A stretch of 64,000 bases of DNA from NCBI RefSeq assembly GCF_030864355.1, contig NC_083398.1, positions 1,116,001-1,180,000 on the forward strand, given 5' to 3'. Positions 21,646 through 32,109 of this stretch are shown here, one piece after another. The position numbers and the translations under genes were made by a program. This DNA is from Cutaneotrichosporon cavernicola (taxonomy: Eukaryota; Basidiomycota; Tremellomycetes; Trichosporonales; Trichosporonaceae). The first letter of the stretch is position 1; each line of letters begins with the position of its first letter. The notes under the pieces are model-generated. The model saw nothing but the letters and a program-made list of their open reading frames with translations, did no database searches and was not told the origin of the DNA.

Positions 21646-22359
21646 CTAATCGGTCGCGAGGGGCGGCGGTGGCGCCTCGCGCGGGGTGTATGCCGCTACT
21701 GTCAGCTTACAACTCTAGGCTCGAAAGCTGATGGAGACACTCACGCAGGGTCTCGCCGTCTCGCAGGCGCTTGAGCCACGTCTCGCGCTCCTTCTCGATG
21801 CGCTTGTACATGTTGTGCCCCAGTCCTTCCGCGAGAAGGAGCTTGCACACCAGTGCCGAATTACTCCCAGGGTTCGGGAGGTTGGGCGCTGGATGCGCGA
21901 GGTCGGGGATGAACTGGATGAGCTGGTGGTTGGCGCTGAAGATGGGTAGATGGAACGACGTGTCCTTGATTGTGTCCTGGTGTTAACTCAACGATACAAG
22001 AACAACTGACATAGGGGATGATGAGCGAGTGTAGGCCTGGCGCACCTGCAACGCGGTGCGGCGCATTCAGGTCTTCTCCGCCCGGCCGCTTGACTGCGAT
22101 GAAGATGATCTGGTCTCAGCTGGAATCACTACCGTCGAATGAGGTCACGACTTACGCGCTGGTCGGTGAGCCATATCCGGCCCCACGACTTCTCCGTGCG
22201 CTTCGGCCCCTCGATGGTCGCCGGGATGGTGAGCTCGATGTCGGTCGCATACCCGGGCGTCAAGAGCTTTTCGCCAATGTGGATGGGTGCGCGCGTTTCT
22301 GTCTCAGCTTCAAACGCACAGTACAGCTTACCTCCCCATTCGATAGTGTTGGCTGCCAT
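21646..22359 (-). CDS. WBP2/UPF0664-like GRAM-domain protein
   Basis: Resembles the S. pombe stress-induced UPF0664 proteins and animal WBP2, which carry a GRAM-like beta fold. Exons 22359-22156, 22109-22011, 21976-21745 and 21698-21646 give 195 aa. Key blocks are GEKLLTPGYATDIELTIP, WGRIWLTDQR|IIFIAVK across a splice, LHSLIIPY|DTIKDTSFHLPIFSANH, and a C-terminal helix MYKRIEKERETWLKRL. Introns of 46, 34 and 46 nt have CTGAC/TTAAC branch sites. A 33-nt GT...AG stretch after the ninth codon has no stop and is a multiple of three, so it may be an optional intron. The terminal exon (AAYTPREAPPPPLATD) depends on a canonical CTGACAG acceptor. Tail to tail with DCC1. Confidence 0.85.
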
Positions 22360-22728
22360 TGTTGGTTGCTAAAGATGTCCAGTGGAAGTGGAGGGTGGCA
22401 AATGATTATCAGTACATGACAGAGCGGGTGGTGATGATGACGATCGGCTGGTCAGTAACGCAACCCCATGGGGAAGCCTGTTAACCTGACGTGTCAATTG
22501 ATATCAGACTCCTCTTGACTGTTGGCTCCATGGTTTGGCTGAGCGCGATTGTCCACCTGACAACTACAATCACTCTCATCCACCACTCATCGATTCCTAC
22601 AACTCATCTTCTCTCAATATCAACGCAAGCGGGACGTCTTTCGAACAAGTATTGCGTGGATACCTAAACCACATCATTGCATACCCCGGCGCGAGGTCCC
22701 CCAAACCCCACACCTCGCGTGACCACCC
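22360..22728. promoter_or_regulatory. Divergent promoter, WBP2-like gene and DDT/WHIM gene
   Basis: A 369-bp head-to-head intergenic region. The right half is CA/TC-rich (CACTCTCATCCACCACTCATC) and probably the leader of the DDT gene. I see no clear TATA box and no other feature. Confidence 0.4.
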
Positions 22729-24783
22729 ATGTCTTCCTCGGCCTCGCGCGGCGCGTCCTCGGCCGCCGAGGCGCGCAGCAACACGACATCGCGCGTAGGA
22801 GGCCGCGCCGAATTCTCAGACTCAAAGGAGGCAGTTGGAGACGTCAAGGATGACCCGAACATCGTAATCATCGACGACAACAGCTCCATCGCGCGCGCGG
22901 CAGCGCAGAGCCGGCACGAAGCTGACCTCGCGCAGCACGCGTACGAGCCGCCTCGGCCCAAGCGCGTGCAGGATGAGTGAGTAATGCCGTCAGAAGTCCT
23001 TTCTGCAGCGGCGGCCGCGGATTGGCTCCGCGCTGCACGCGTCGACCCATGAATCCATCCGCCACATTGCTTACGCGCAGCTGGCAGGTCGCGTACGTGT
23101 GGGCGTTCATCGTCAAGTTCGGGTTGTTGCCCCGGATCAGCAGCCTACTGAACCTAGAGGAGTGAGTGTCTTTGGTTCGGAGGGCTGGCGGCTTTGGGCG
23201 GGTCTTGGTTGGCCCACCCTCGCCAGGGTGGGCCTCTGACGGTACGCCCAAGTGCCACATTCGCCCATCGGCCATCAGAGGGCGCTGACCCCAGCTTTGA
23301 GCGGAGTCTATGCGAGCCCGTCGCGAATAGACCAGACGACGTGCTTGAGGGTGTCCTCATGGCGTTCCTCAAGAACCTCAAGCCAGGCCTTCGCAACCTC
23401 GAGTGGGTTTTAATTTATTACGGCTAATTAATGCGCAGCTGCACAAATATCCAGTCACACCTCTCCAATTACATCTCAGACATGCTCCTCAACTCGCAAG
23501 AATTTACGGTGTGGGATCGCCCGTGGGCGCCGCACGAGGAAGCGCGGGCCGAGTGCTGCAACAAGTCGGCCGACCGCGGCCTCCTGGGCAGACTGCGTGG
23601 GCCAAACGAGGACAAACAGACGCGCGTCAAGAAGAACCCCATCGCCCAAATCGAGAAGAAGGGCGGGGGAATATTCGAGCTCGATTGGTACGAGCGCGCG
23701 CGCCTGCTTCGTCAGCTCGTCGACTGGCAGTGTAGGTTCCCGTATTTCGATTGACAAGCTCACACCAGTGTCCCACTCTGACATGATCCGGGAAAAGATC
23801 AAGGACGCGCAAGCCAAGAAGGACGAGGCAAACAAGAAGAAGCCGAAGCGAAAGAATCCTGAGACAGAAGAGGGGGAGAAGGTGGACAAGAGCGCCGAGA
23901 TCTGGATCGAGCCTGTTGGTCTTGACCGCAACAAGAACCGCATCTGGAGTCTGGATAGTGAGCTGTCAATCCTTTGCGCGCAGCTAACGTCAGAATCAGC
24001 GCGTCTGTACAAGTCAGGCAACCCTTTCAAACGACCCTGTCCGCTCGTCACCATGACGACCATGAGAGGCGAGCTCCAGAGCCAAATGGAGCAGTTCAAG
24101 GCGCACGGCCAAGTCGTCCTTCCTAAGCCCACAGGATCCGGGCCAAAGGGCAAGCCAACGCAGAAGGAGGCGATGGCGCACCGCCGCCAGCTCAAGGGCG
24201 TCGAGGACGAGAAACAGCTTGGCGAGTGGGTTGAGCAGTTCCTCCCGAACGTTGAGAAGGAGGAGGCGCGCGTCGCCCGCGCCCGCAAAAAAGTCCTTGA
24301 CACCATGCGGATACTGCAAGCTGCGGAACTGCGCACAACACGTACGCGCCGGCCTGCCCGCAAGGTAGACTACACTTACGACTCGATAGAGGAAGACGTG
24401 AGTTTGCACCGCCGATTTTCGCTGATGTGCAGGAAGAGCTGTTTCCTCGCCGCGGCGGGCGGCGCGGAGCTGGTTCTGCAACGTACGAGCCACCGCGCAA
24501 GCCCGTCATCCCTGGGGAACGTCGCTCTGGGCGTATTCAGGCGCGCGTCGATGTCGAGGAGGAAGATGAGGGAACCGTGTCTGCTGCGCCTAGTAGAGAC
24601 ATGTCGCCAGCGCCGTCGTCTCCACGGCCTGCCGAGGTGTTCCCGATGGGCGCAAAGAAGACGAAGGGTTATGTGTACATCGAAGAGCCGGGCTCGGCCC
24701 CGTCCAAGGAGAACGGCATGGCGAATGGGGGATCGCGGGGGAGAGGGACGGAGAACGAGCCAATGATGGTCGACGATGAGTGA
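22729..24783 (+). CDS. DDT/WHIM-domain chromatin protein (ISWI-partner-like)
   Basis: Proteins with a DDT domain followed by WHIM motifs (WSTF/Acf1/Rsf1/Ioc3-type) bridge ISWI remodellers to nucleosomes. Seven exons (22729-22976, 23081-23161, 23295-23402, 23439-23731, 23769-23957, 23994-24397, 24433-24783) give 557 aa. The DDT-like region runs from about residue 84 (WQVAYVWAFIVKFGLLPRI) to about 145. WHIM1-like blocks are FELDWYERARLLRQLVDWQ, SHSDMIREKIK and DRNKNRIWSL|..RLYKSGNPF. A long coiled coil follows (about 320-430), then a basic/acidic tail. Intron five is 36 nt, stop-free and in frame, with two usable acceptors six bases apart. Which complex it joins cannot be told from sequence. 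Tail to tail with ACP1. Confidence 0.8.
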
Positions 24784-24886
24784 GCATGCATATTTGCACA
24801 TACAGTCAGTTTCCAAGTTGTGTGTTGTGGTCAGAGTTGCAACCGATGTTATGTCTGCATGCCAAATCTCTCGCGGGGTGCTGTAA

Positions 24887-25617
24887 TTAATGTGCTGTGA
24901 TGTCAGCGGCAAGTCAGGAAACAAAAAGGAGCAGCCACAGAAGCCGCGCACTCACCCTCCGGGGTCTGCAGAATGGGTCGTGGTCAGCAAATGTCTCGCG
25001 CACGCCAGGGATGTACCAACCTTGATGACATACTCGATCGCTGGCTGTTAGCTCTGCTGCGCGATGGAGCACCCACCCTTGTCCACCGAGTCAATGGCGT
25101 CGGCCTCGGCGTCAGGGATCTCAATGGCAAACTCCTCCTCGATGGCCATCACAACCTCAACGGCGTCCAGCGAGTCGAGGCCGAGGTCGGCGGTGAACTC
25201 GGAAGTGGGCGCGAGCTGTGTGTGAGCCAGGGCTCATGAAACGGTTTGGCGAAGCAGGAGCCGGCGGTAGAACGGGCTGGAAGATTCAAGTGGAGGACGC
25301 CAGTGACGTCCGAGGTACGGGTTTGCGGCGTTGTCTCAGCTGCCCACGGCGCTCAACAGCTCGCGCACACCGTCTCTAGCCCCGTCCGTCTTCCCTCCCC
25401 ATGATCCTCCCCGCCTGCTCCACCTCTGGCTCCATCTCGCCGTTGGGCGTACCTTGGAAGCGTCAACCTTCTCAAACGACTTGAGCACGTCGAGAACACG
25501 GCTGGTAACGTCCTCCTTGGTGAGGGAGGCGGCGGAGTAGGCGCGAACGGCCATGGCACGGGGAACCGCGACGGGGCGGACGTAGCGGGGCGCGGCACGG
25601 AGAGCGAGGCGGAACAT
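24887..25617 (-). CDS. ACP1: Mitochondrial acyl carrier protein
   Basis: Carrier of acyl chains in mitochondrial fatty-acid/lipoate synthesis and accessory subunit of complex I and LYR complexes. Five exons: 25617-25453, 25215-25077, 25040-25021, 24965-24956 and 24894-24887, giving 113 aa. The presequence ([20 protein letters not shown]...RAYSAA) is followed by helix I ([11 protein letters not shown]). The 4'-phosphopantetheine site is [11 protein letters not shown] with Ser70, then [14 protein letters not shown]. The C-terminus AIEYVIK|TPE|AH is spread over micro-exons of 20, 10 and 8 nt. The ending matches the usual fungal form, and reading phase closes exactly. Intron 1 is 237 nt, the others 36-61. 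The alternative, no last intron, would add about 16 atypical residues. Confidence 0.92.
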
Positions 25618-25853
25618 GGTTGTGGTGTAGGAGATGGTTGAGCTTCTAGGCTACACTAAAGGTGGGAAGGCTAGGCTAGGCTCGACTACCCATCCTAGCA
25701 GAACGGGTCCAGTCGCAAGCCAGGGAATGGTAGTCGACAGCGGCGTTATGAATTGCCTCCGTCCTTGTGGCACTTGGACTTTCCGGCCTATTTCGGATCA
25801 CCTCCAAAAGTCAAGTCCACATTGAGCTCAACGAGAGTGGTGACGACGGCACC
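25618..25853. promoter_or_regulatory. Divergent promoter shared by ACP1 and bL17m
   Basis: 236 bp between the two start codons, with several CTAGG-type elements (TTCTAGGCTACACTAAAGG, GGCTAGGCTAGGCTCGACTA, CATCCTAGCAG). CTAGGYTCG also occurs upstream of the acyl-CoA dehydrogenase at about 10119. Both genes encode mitochondrial proteins, so shared control is plausible but unproven. Confidence 0.5.
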
Positions 25854-26901
25854 ATGAAGCACGGTCTCAAGATGCGCAAGCTGCAGCGAACCAGCTCGCA
25901 CCGCCATGCGCTGCTCCGGTGAGTACTCTACCCCTCTCCACTCACCCAAAAGCTAATTCCAGTAACTTGGTCTCGGCCCTCCTCCACCACGAGATGATCA
26001 AAACGACCGTTCCAAAGGCCAAGGAGGCCGCGCGCATGGCCGAGAAGATCATCACCCTCGGCAAGAAGGGCACGAATGTCGCGCGCTCCAACGCCCAGGC
26101 CTTCCTCATGCCCGCGCACCACTACGCCGCAGACGCCTACAACGCGCCCGTGACCCCTACCCTTCCCCCTTCCGCGCTCGAGAGCGCCGACCCCGAGAAC
26201 TTTGTTCCCAACACATCGCTGCTTCCCAAAGTGTTTGGACAGCTTGCAGAGCGCTATGCCGAGCGGCCGGGCGGGTATACGCGTATCCAGAGGTTCGGGA
26301 AGCGGCCAGGAGACAACGCGCCAGTTGCGATTTTGTCGCTTGTTGATGGGCCGCGCGATCTGAAGTTTGAGATGGCCGCGCGGGCGGCTGCCAGGGACAG
26401 CCTTACGAGCGGCGTGCTTCCCAGGACGAGGAGGAGCGTTCAGCGTGTGCTCAAGTACCGCGGAGACGAGGGGAAGGCCGAGTTCGACGCACTGAAACAG
26501 GACTATTCGGTGAGTCTTCTCAACCCCAAGAGGAGCGAGGACGCGTGAGCAGGGTGGAGCTATGTCTTTGATGGTTGTCCCGAAAACCCACTTGTCGCTC
26601 CGTTGCCAGCTGCGCACGGCACCGCTGACACCAGCTCCGCCTCCGCGCCGAGGGCGACGAATCCTACCCCGAGCTCGGACACCAGCGCGACGGCCCACCC
26701 GCCCGCTTCAAGTTCCGGCCTCACTCGTTCACCAAGCCGCAGCACGGACGCAAGCTCATGGCCGGTGAGCGTCTGGCCGGTGTGCCGATCCACCACACTG
26801 GATTGGGGATTGCGCGTGGTGCCCTTGGACGAAACCCCAAGCCCGTCAAGCAGCTGTTTGCGAGCGAGGTGCAGAAGGCGGACATCACCAAGGTCGACTA
26901 G
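25854..26901 (+). CDS. MRPL17: Mitochondrial ribosomal protein bL17m
   Basis: Large-subunit protein at the polypeptide exit of the mitoribosome (yeast name MRPL8). Exons 25854-25918, 25963-26509 and 26635-26901 give 292 aa. The start MKHGLKMRKLQRTSSHRHAL matches the L17 N-terminus, which inserts into rRNA directly after the Met. The next blocks, RNLVSALLHHEMIKTTVPKA and KEAARMAEKIITLGKKG, complete the bacterial L17 core. A fungal extension with RFKFRPHSFTKPQHGRKL and GNPKP-like basic blocks follows. The second intron (125 nt) removes a stretch that could otherwise read on for 13 codons to a stop at 26548. The terminus ITKVD is followed by TAG. Confidence 0.93.
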
Positions 26902-26978
26902 GCATCTCGAGGAGGGGACACATGTATGCATTTTCACCGCTCGGACTGGGCTCATTGACATCGTTGCTAATTCTTTGT

Positions 26979-27388
26979 CTACTTTGAACACTTTCCGTTG
27001 ACGCAGTTCTCGTCAATGATGGTACTGCACTTGGCGTAGCAGCCGCCGCAGTTGTCGTTATCGTTCTGGACGGTGACGCACCCGTCCGGTCCGAAACCGC
27101 ACAGTGAAATGGGCGGCGGACACTTGGCCGGACCGCTGGCACAAGTCTCGTTGACGCCATTCTCGCCCTCACGGTAGTACAGAAGCCGCAGAACTTCATG
27201 GAGGACTGGAGGTCGACGCGGATGCCGAACCCAGGGAGCAGTCCTGCCTCTTGAAGGGGGCAAGGGCATGTGCTGGGGTCAGCGGCGTTGTTGAGGAGGG
27301 TAAAGGGAGGTGAGGGGAGGGGGGAGGATGACAACTCACGGGAAGCGAGAACCGACAGAGCGAGGAGCTTGATCTTGAGGGATATCAT
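26979..27388 (-). CDS. Secreted Cys-rich protein with one Stig1-like repeat
   Basis: ATG 27388 begins a signal peptide (MISLKIKLLALSVLAS). The 3' part encodes NETCASGPAKCPPP, LCGFGPDGCVTVQNDNDNCG and CYAKCSTIIDENCVNGKCSK, a single copy of the repeat seen five times in the gene at 36261. The first intron starts at GTGAGTTG about 50 bases into the frame. Its best acceptor (CTGACCCCAG) leads to PHALAPFKRQDCSLG, a Kex2-like KR site, but that frame closes before the Cys-rich exon. A second short intron or a later acceptor (CCTCCAG) is needed to join the two. The internal exon structure is therefore unresolved, though signal peptide and C-terminal repeat are both convincing. Confidence 0.6.
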
Positions 27389-28011
27389 TGTGACTTGTGC
27401 ATTTCGTGACCGCAAGTACTGCCTTTTCTACCTCACCACACTGCCATGCCGCGTCCCAAGCTACTTTGACGGGGCCCAGCCCGCCGTCGTTAACCTCAGC
27501 AGGAACGTCAGCTGCCCTCCAGGGAACGTCAGTTGGTACAGGCCCACGCCAATTAATTACCAGAATCATTGTTATTCTCTACTCTCACACAACCCTCGTG
27601 TGCGCCAGATTTCCAGTAGCTGGCATCGGCCAAGGCGCTGTGGTTAGCGTGGTTGATGAGAAGCCGGAATGGCACGGTTGTGCGGACAACACCCGTGCGT
27701 TAACCTTTGTCCAGTTTCGTCTTTTGCGTACTATAGATTGAAGAGGATGAGGCTACTGGAGGTTCCCCCTATCGGCAACGAGACAACCGCCTGCGACGAC
27801 AGTCACGCCCCTCGTCCTTCTCGCCATGCACACCCCCGCTCCTTGCCAGCCGAATCAGGCTACGCCAACCTCTGACCCTCACTTGTACTTGGGCCTCCAT
27901 CATTCCTCTCCCCGCCTTTCAAAAAGAAGGAAATGACCCACGGCACTCAATCTTGTTACATGATGAAGACTACTGCACATGCTACCCAGACACTGACGCC
28001 CTACGATTACT
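27389..28011. other. Intergenic, promoter of the Cys-rich gene and 3' region of ALT
   Basis: No gene is supported. Near 27475-27545 direct repeats of CAGGAACGTCAG / CAGGGAACGTCAG lie about 150 bp upstream of the Cys-rich gene start and could be regulatory. Confidence 0.35.
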
Positions 28012-29968
28012 TTACTTGTACTGGGCCATAAAGTCGTTGTGGAACTTCTCGATCTTCGCGACGTACTCCTCGACACCGGGGCACAGCGCGGTGACACGCA
28101 TGTGGTAGGTGCCGGGCTCCTGGCCGAAACCGGAGCCTGCAACAGCGCAGATACCGGTGGCGTCTGGTGTTAGCTGACAACGACAAGGTGTGCAGTCGCG
28201 TCTGTCGACGCCTGCTCGGCAAGCGCTTCGCGCCCACCTCACAGCACTCACCAAGAAGGTCAAGCGTGTACATGACGTCGGCGGGCTTGCCAAGCTCCTT
28301 GGCCTTGGCGATGGCCTTCTCGGGCATGGTGAGCTGGGGGAAGAGGTACATGGCACCGTCGGCGGGCTGGCAGCTGACGCCCTCGAGCTTGTTGAACTGC
28401 TCGCACATGAACTTGGAGCGCGAAGCGAGGTTGTCATGCGTGAGGGTGGTCTCGGCGAGCCACTGGTCGTACGACGCGTCGCCCTTCTTGGGGGGGTTAA
28501 CGAGGAGGTCAACGCCGATCTGGCCAGTCACGGGGGGGCAGAGGGTCACGGAAGCCATCTTGTAGATCTGCTCAACGACGTCGGGGTCGATGTTGCAGAG
28601 CTCAAAGTATCCACCGCGGCGGCCGCACTCGCCGGAGACACCCTTCGAGATCGAGTGGAACGAGACAAGCTCGACAGAGTCGGCAATCTCCTTGGGCATG
28701 CTCTTGACGACCTCCTTGAACGAGATGAAGGGGCGGTGCTCGGGGTCGAAAATGTTGCGCTGGTACACCTCGTCGGCGAGGAGGACCATGCCCTCGTCGT
28801 AGCAGAGCTGCACCACATCCTGCATGGCCTCGCGGCTGAGGCAGCCGCCGGTGGGGTTGCCGGGGTTGATGACAGCAAGGCACTTGAGCTTGATGCCCTC
28901 AGCCTTAGCCTTCTCGACACTCTCCTTGAGCGACTTGAGGTTCATCGACCACTGCGCATCCTCCTGGAGGTAGTAGGGCACTGGCTTGGCGCCGATGTGA
29001 GCGAGTGTCGCAGTGTAGAGTGGGTACTGGGGGATGGGAATCATGCAGCCCTCGCCCTCCTTGAGGCAGAGGTCGAGGATCTGCGCGACACCGGCCGACG
29101 CGCCAGCAGTCAGGAAGATGAGCTCGGGGTCCGAGGGGTAGCCGTCGCGCTCTGTGATGTTAGCGAGTCCTAGCGAGTGCTTCGTGGGGTGCCTAGATCT
29201 GAACGTCTGCACGTCTCATACAGGCGCCCATTTCAGGACAAAACGGCCGAGCGTAAGGATTCTCTGAGAATATTCGAGCCGGGTTTCGCCGGCGAATGAA
29301 TGAGATGAACGGCATCCTCGCCCCAAGTCACCCAAACACAATTCACACAATCCGTCTCGACTCAATGAGGCCCTTCGGCTAGGTCCGCATTGGTTGCTAT
29401 GCCCGTGTCGGAAGCACTGATCCAAGCACAGGCCGCTCCCCCACCCACCCGCGCCCACCTTCCACGTCGGAGCCCACTCACCCTCAAGGAACTTGGCGAC
29501 GCGCTGGCGGATGGCGAGCACACCCTTCGAGGGAGTGTAAGCGCCGACCGAGCCAATCTCCTTGCGAAGACCCTGGGCGCGCTTGATCACGTCGTCGGGG
29601 TAAATCTTCTTGGCGACCTCGAGGTGCTCCTCCATGAGCTCGGGGTACTCGAGGAGCGAGATGATCTGGCGCCAGAAAGTGATGGGGCGCTGGTTAAGAC
29701 CTTTTTGCTGAGGGTTGCCGATGTTGGCCGTCACGACCTTGTCAAAGGGCAGGTTCTTACCGCCGCCGGGAGTGTCAAGCTCGTGCATGTACTTGTCGGC
29801 CTTGAGCGCGAGCTCGCCACGGACGGCGTACTGTACATCGAGGACCGCGGGGTTGATGGTCTCGAGGCTGAGGACGGGCTTGCGTGCAGTAGACATGGTG
29901 CGGCGTGGGAACTGGGAGAGGAAAGAAAACGGTCGGAGAAGAGGCGCACGCATAGAACGCATCGCCAT
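28012..29968 (-). CDS. ALT1: Alanine aminotransferase
   Basis: PLP enzyme exchanging alanine and 2-oxoglutarate for pyruvate and glutamate. Exons 29968-29482, 29151-28252 and 28163-28012 give 512 aa. Family blocks are TANIGNPQQKGLNQRPITFW, FLTAGASAGVAQILDLC, IPQYPLYTATLAHIGA, INPGNPTGGCLS, LADEVYQRNIF and the PLP-lysine segment SFHSISKGVSGECGRRGGYF. The first Met opens an amphipathic presequence (MAMRSMRAPLLRPFSFLSQF). A second Met at 29896 (MSTARKPVL) would give a cytosolic form, so dual targeting by alternative starts is plausible. The first intron is 330 nt, about ten times the local norm. The next is 88 nt. Confidence 0.95.
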
Positions 29969-31178
29969 TGTTATATCAACAGTGAAGAAGGGTTTCGGGG
30001 CCAAGTCGGGAATGGAGGCGGGGCGATATGATCGTCGTTGAGCCGTGAGAGGAGAGATTGGGGAGGAATGGATGTGGTCAGCACCAATCTAGGCTCAAAG
30101 GCTCTGGGCCGCTTTGTTGGTCTAGGTGGGCTGGGAATGTGGGTGGGCCTGAACGGGGTTGTATGACGATCCATGGCCTCTCTCTCTCTCTGTGCAAGTG
30201 CCTTTGGCCATGACAATTTGACAACAACCATGTCCGACCAGAGCGGTTCTGACCACTCTACAAGCGATCAGCCTTTGTTGGTTGCTCAACTTGGCATGAG
30301 TCATTTTCAACCTCCACCCCCCCCCTCCACTTTCTCCTCCACTCTCTCACTGGATCTTTGGGATGGGATTACTGGGATTCCTGGGCCAATTTGCCCACTT
30401 GCTGTCCTATTCCGTTCCGGTCACGTTCCGGCCCGCCGCCCCGTCATCCGTCATGCCCGCGTGGGTGCAGGTAGGCCAAGATAGACCTCGTTCATTGGCT
30501 GGGCACAACCTCCACTCTCGGTCTCTCACCCACCACGACAGAGTATAGAAGGCCCATCGTGTCTTGTCTTTGCTCTTGGAGGACCTACGTTTTGAACTTG
30601 GATGCTTTCGCAAAAGTGAAGGATGAGATGAGAAATAAAGAGAGAGAGAGAGAGACGACGACGATTTGCGTGCATGAGTTATATGACCTTGCTCGACTGT
30701 TGGGTGCGAGGGGGGAGGAAGGGTCAGTAGTGGGGAGGGGCTGGGGAATGGGATTAGAGCTCGGCCTCGTTGCATTCCCAAGATGTGCCGATTCACCCTA
30801 CACATAGGTAACTAGTAGTCGGCACGGACCATGGTCAATGTGGAAACATTCAACACATAAGCCTCTTTTTATTGTCGCGGAACGCCCTCTGTCATCGAGT
30901 TTGCCCGTCTCGCCCGTCTGTGGCTCCTCTCGAGCCAGCCAGCGCCAGTTTGTGCTTCAGGGCAAATTAACCAGTCATCAACTCGGGCCGCCGGCTCTGA
31001 CAGTTGTTTGGAAATCGGCACGCCGTAACCCCCGCCTCGTGGGCGGAGCTCCTCATTGTACCTCGGCGTCAAAGACGCCTTTTCTCCGAGGCACAAGTAC
31101 ACCATTCTCATCATCGTCTACAACATGCCAGTCTGCGCCCGAAACTCGCAATCGCTTGTCTTGTTTATCGTCAGAATT
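29969..31178. other. Intergenic, ALT1 promoter, with dinucleotide runs
   Basis: 1.2 kb without a supportable gene. It contains a (CT)n run at about 30178-30191 and an (AG)n(ACG)n run at about 30640-30662. Several CCACTCTC-type motifs occur between 30320 and 30540. Confidence 0.4.
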
Positions 31179-31725
31179 TCAGTTCCACTCGCCCCGGTCC
31201 TGTAGTTAGCCATCCGAGGCCCCCCCGTCACACTACGTCCAAGTTTCCCCCCCTGGCCGCACGTACCATCATGCGATCATTGCCCTGTTGTTGCTGCGGC
31301 GAGGTTCCCTTCCGCTCCTCCTGCAGCTTGGAGCTCAGCTTGCCTGCACCCGGCCTGGTGGTCGACACGCCACGGTTGTTGGCCTGACATCAGTCCCACG
31401 TTCTTGCTTCAAGACCAGCACACAGCCTAAAAGAAGCGCTGATGACACGACGTCATGCCAAATGCCCAAGGCCAAGCGGTCACGGATCGCCACTACTCAC
31501 CGCCTGTGCGCGTGCCTCTGCGGCGGCCGCAGCTGCTGCGCGTGGGTCGTTACCGGGTGGCACTCCTCCGGCTGACTGCGGACCAGAACCGGAGAGTGTT
31601 CTCCCCTTTCCTCCAGCCGAGTTGGTCGCCGGCGCGGGCACATGCTGCCCGCTGGCTGGCGATGTAGAGGGTGCAGATCCGAGACGCTGGCCGCCCTTGG
31701 ACGGGTCTGAGAAACAGTTGCCCAT
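31179..31725 (-). CDS. Small N-myristoylation-motif protein (MGNC family), 120 aa
   Basis: Exons 31725-31501, 31383-31267 and 31199-31179. It starts MGNCFSDPSKGG, giving Gly2 for N-myristoylation and Cys4 as a likely palmitoylation site. A Ser/Gly/Pro-rich linker follows, then the DPRAAAAAAAEARAQAANN helix, KLSSKLQEERK, and the end MDRGEWN. This order (MGNC, Ala-rich RAAAAEAR helix, K-L-x-x-K-L, short W-N terminus) is the pattern of a conserved small fungal protein of unknown function, presumably at membranes. The last coding exon is only 21 nt. Head to head with translin across 384 bp. Confidence 0.85.
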
Positions 31726-32109
31726 TGGAACGGTTGTGCACGGGGTGTGGGGGGGCGGTGCTTGTGTGGGTGACTGGTGACTCGTTGGGTGGAGGTGGGC
31801 GGTGCGATGGAAGCGTAACCAAGTGCTCGTGATAAGGATTGAGGATGAGCCTCTCGTTATTTGAGTGGTTAAAGTAAGGGGCGTGGGGAGTGTCAACCAC
31901 AGTGCGGAGGCCACTAGTGATGTTGTTGTCGCTGTTTGTGTTGCCAAGACTGTTTCACATGGTATAGAATGCGAGCTGTGGAATGGCAAGCTCAACCTCC
32001 ACTCCATTTCGCCGGAGATTGGGCTCATCTCCTCATATCTGGCGAAATCCTCTGACCTCACCGTGACCAGTATTTGTGTGCCATCCCGGCCTTAATAACC
32101 ACAACCACC
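31726..32109. promoter_or_regulatory. Divergent promoter, MGNC protein and translin
   Basis: 384 bp between two divergent start codons. The translin side ends in CACAACCACCATGG, a good initiation context. No other element is recognised. Confidence 0.4.

Noticed and set aside
28190..29173. 327-codon frame antisense to alanine aminotransferase
   Set aside because: Same codon-bias shadow; the minus-strand enzyme accounts for the conservation.
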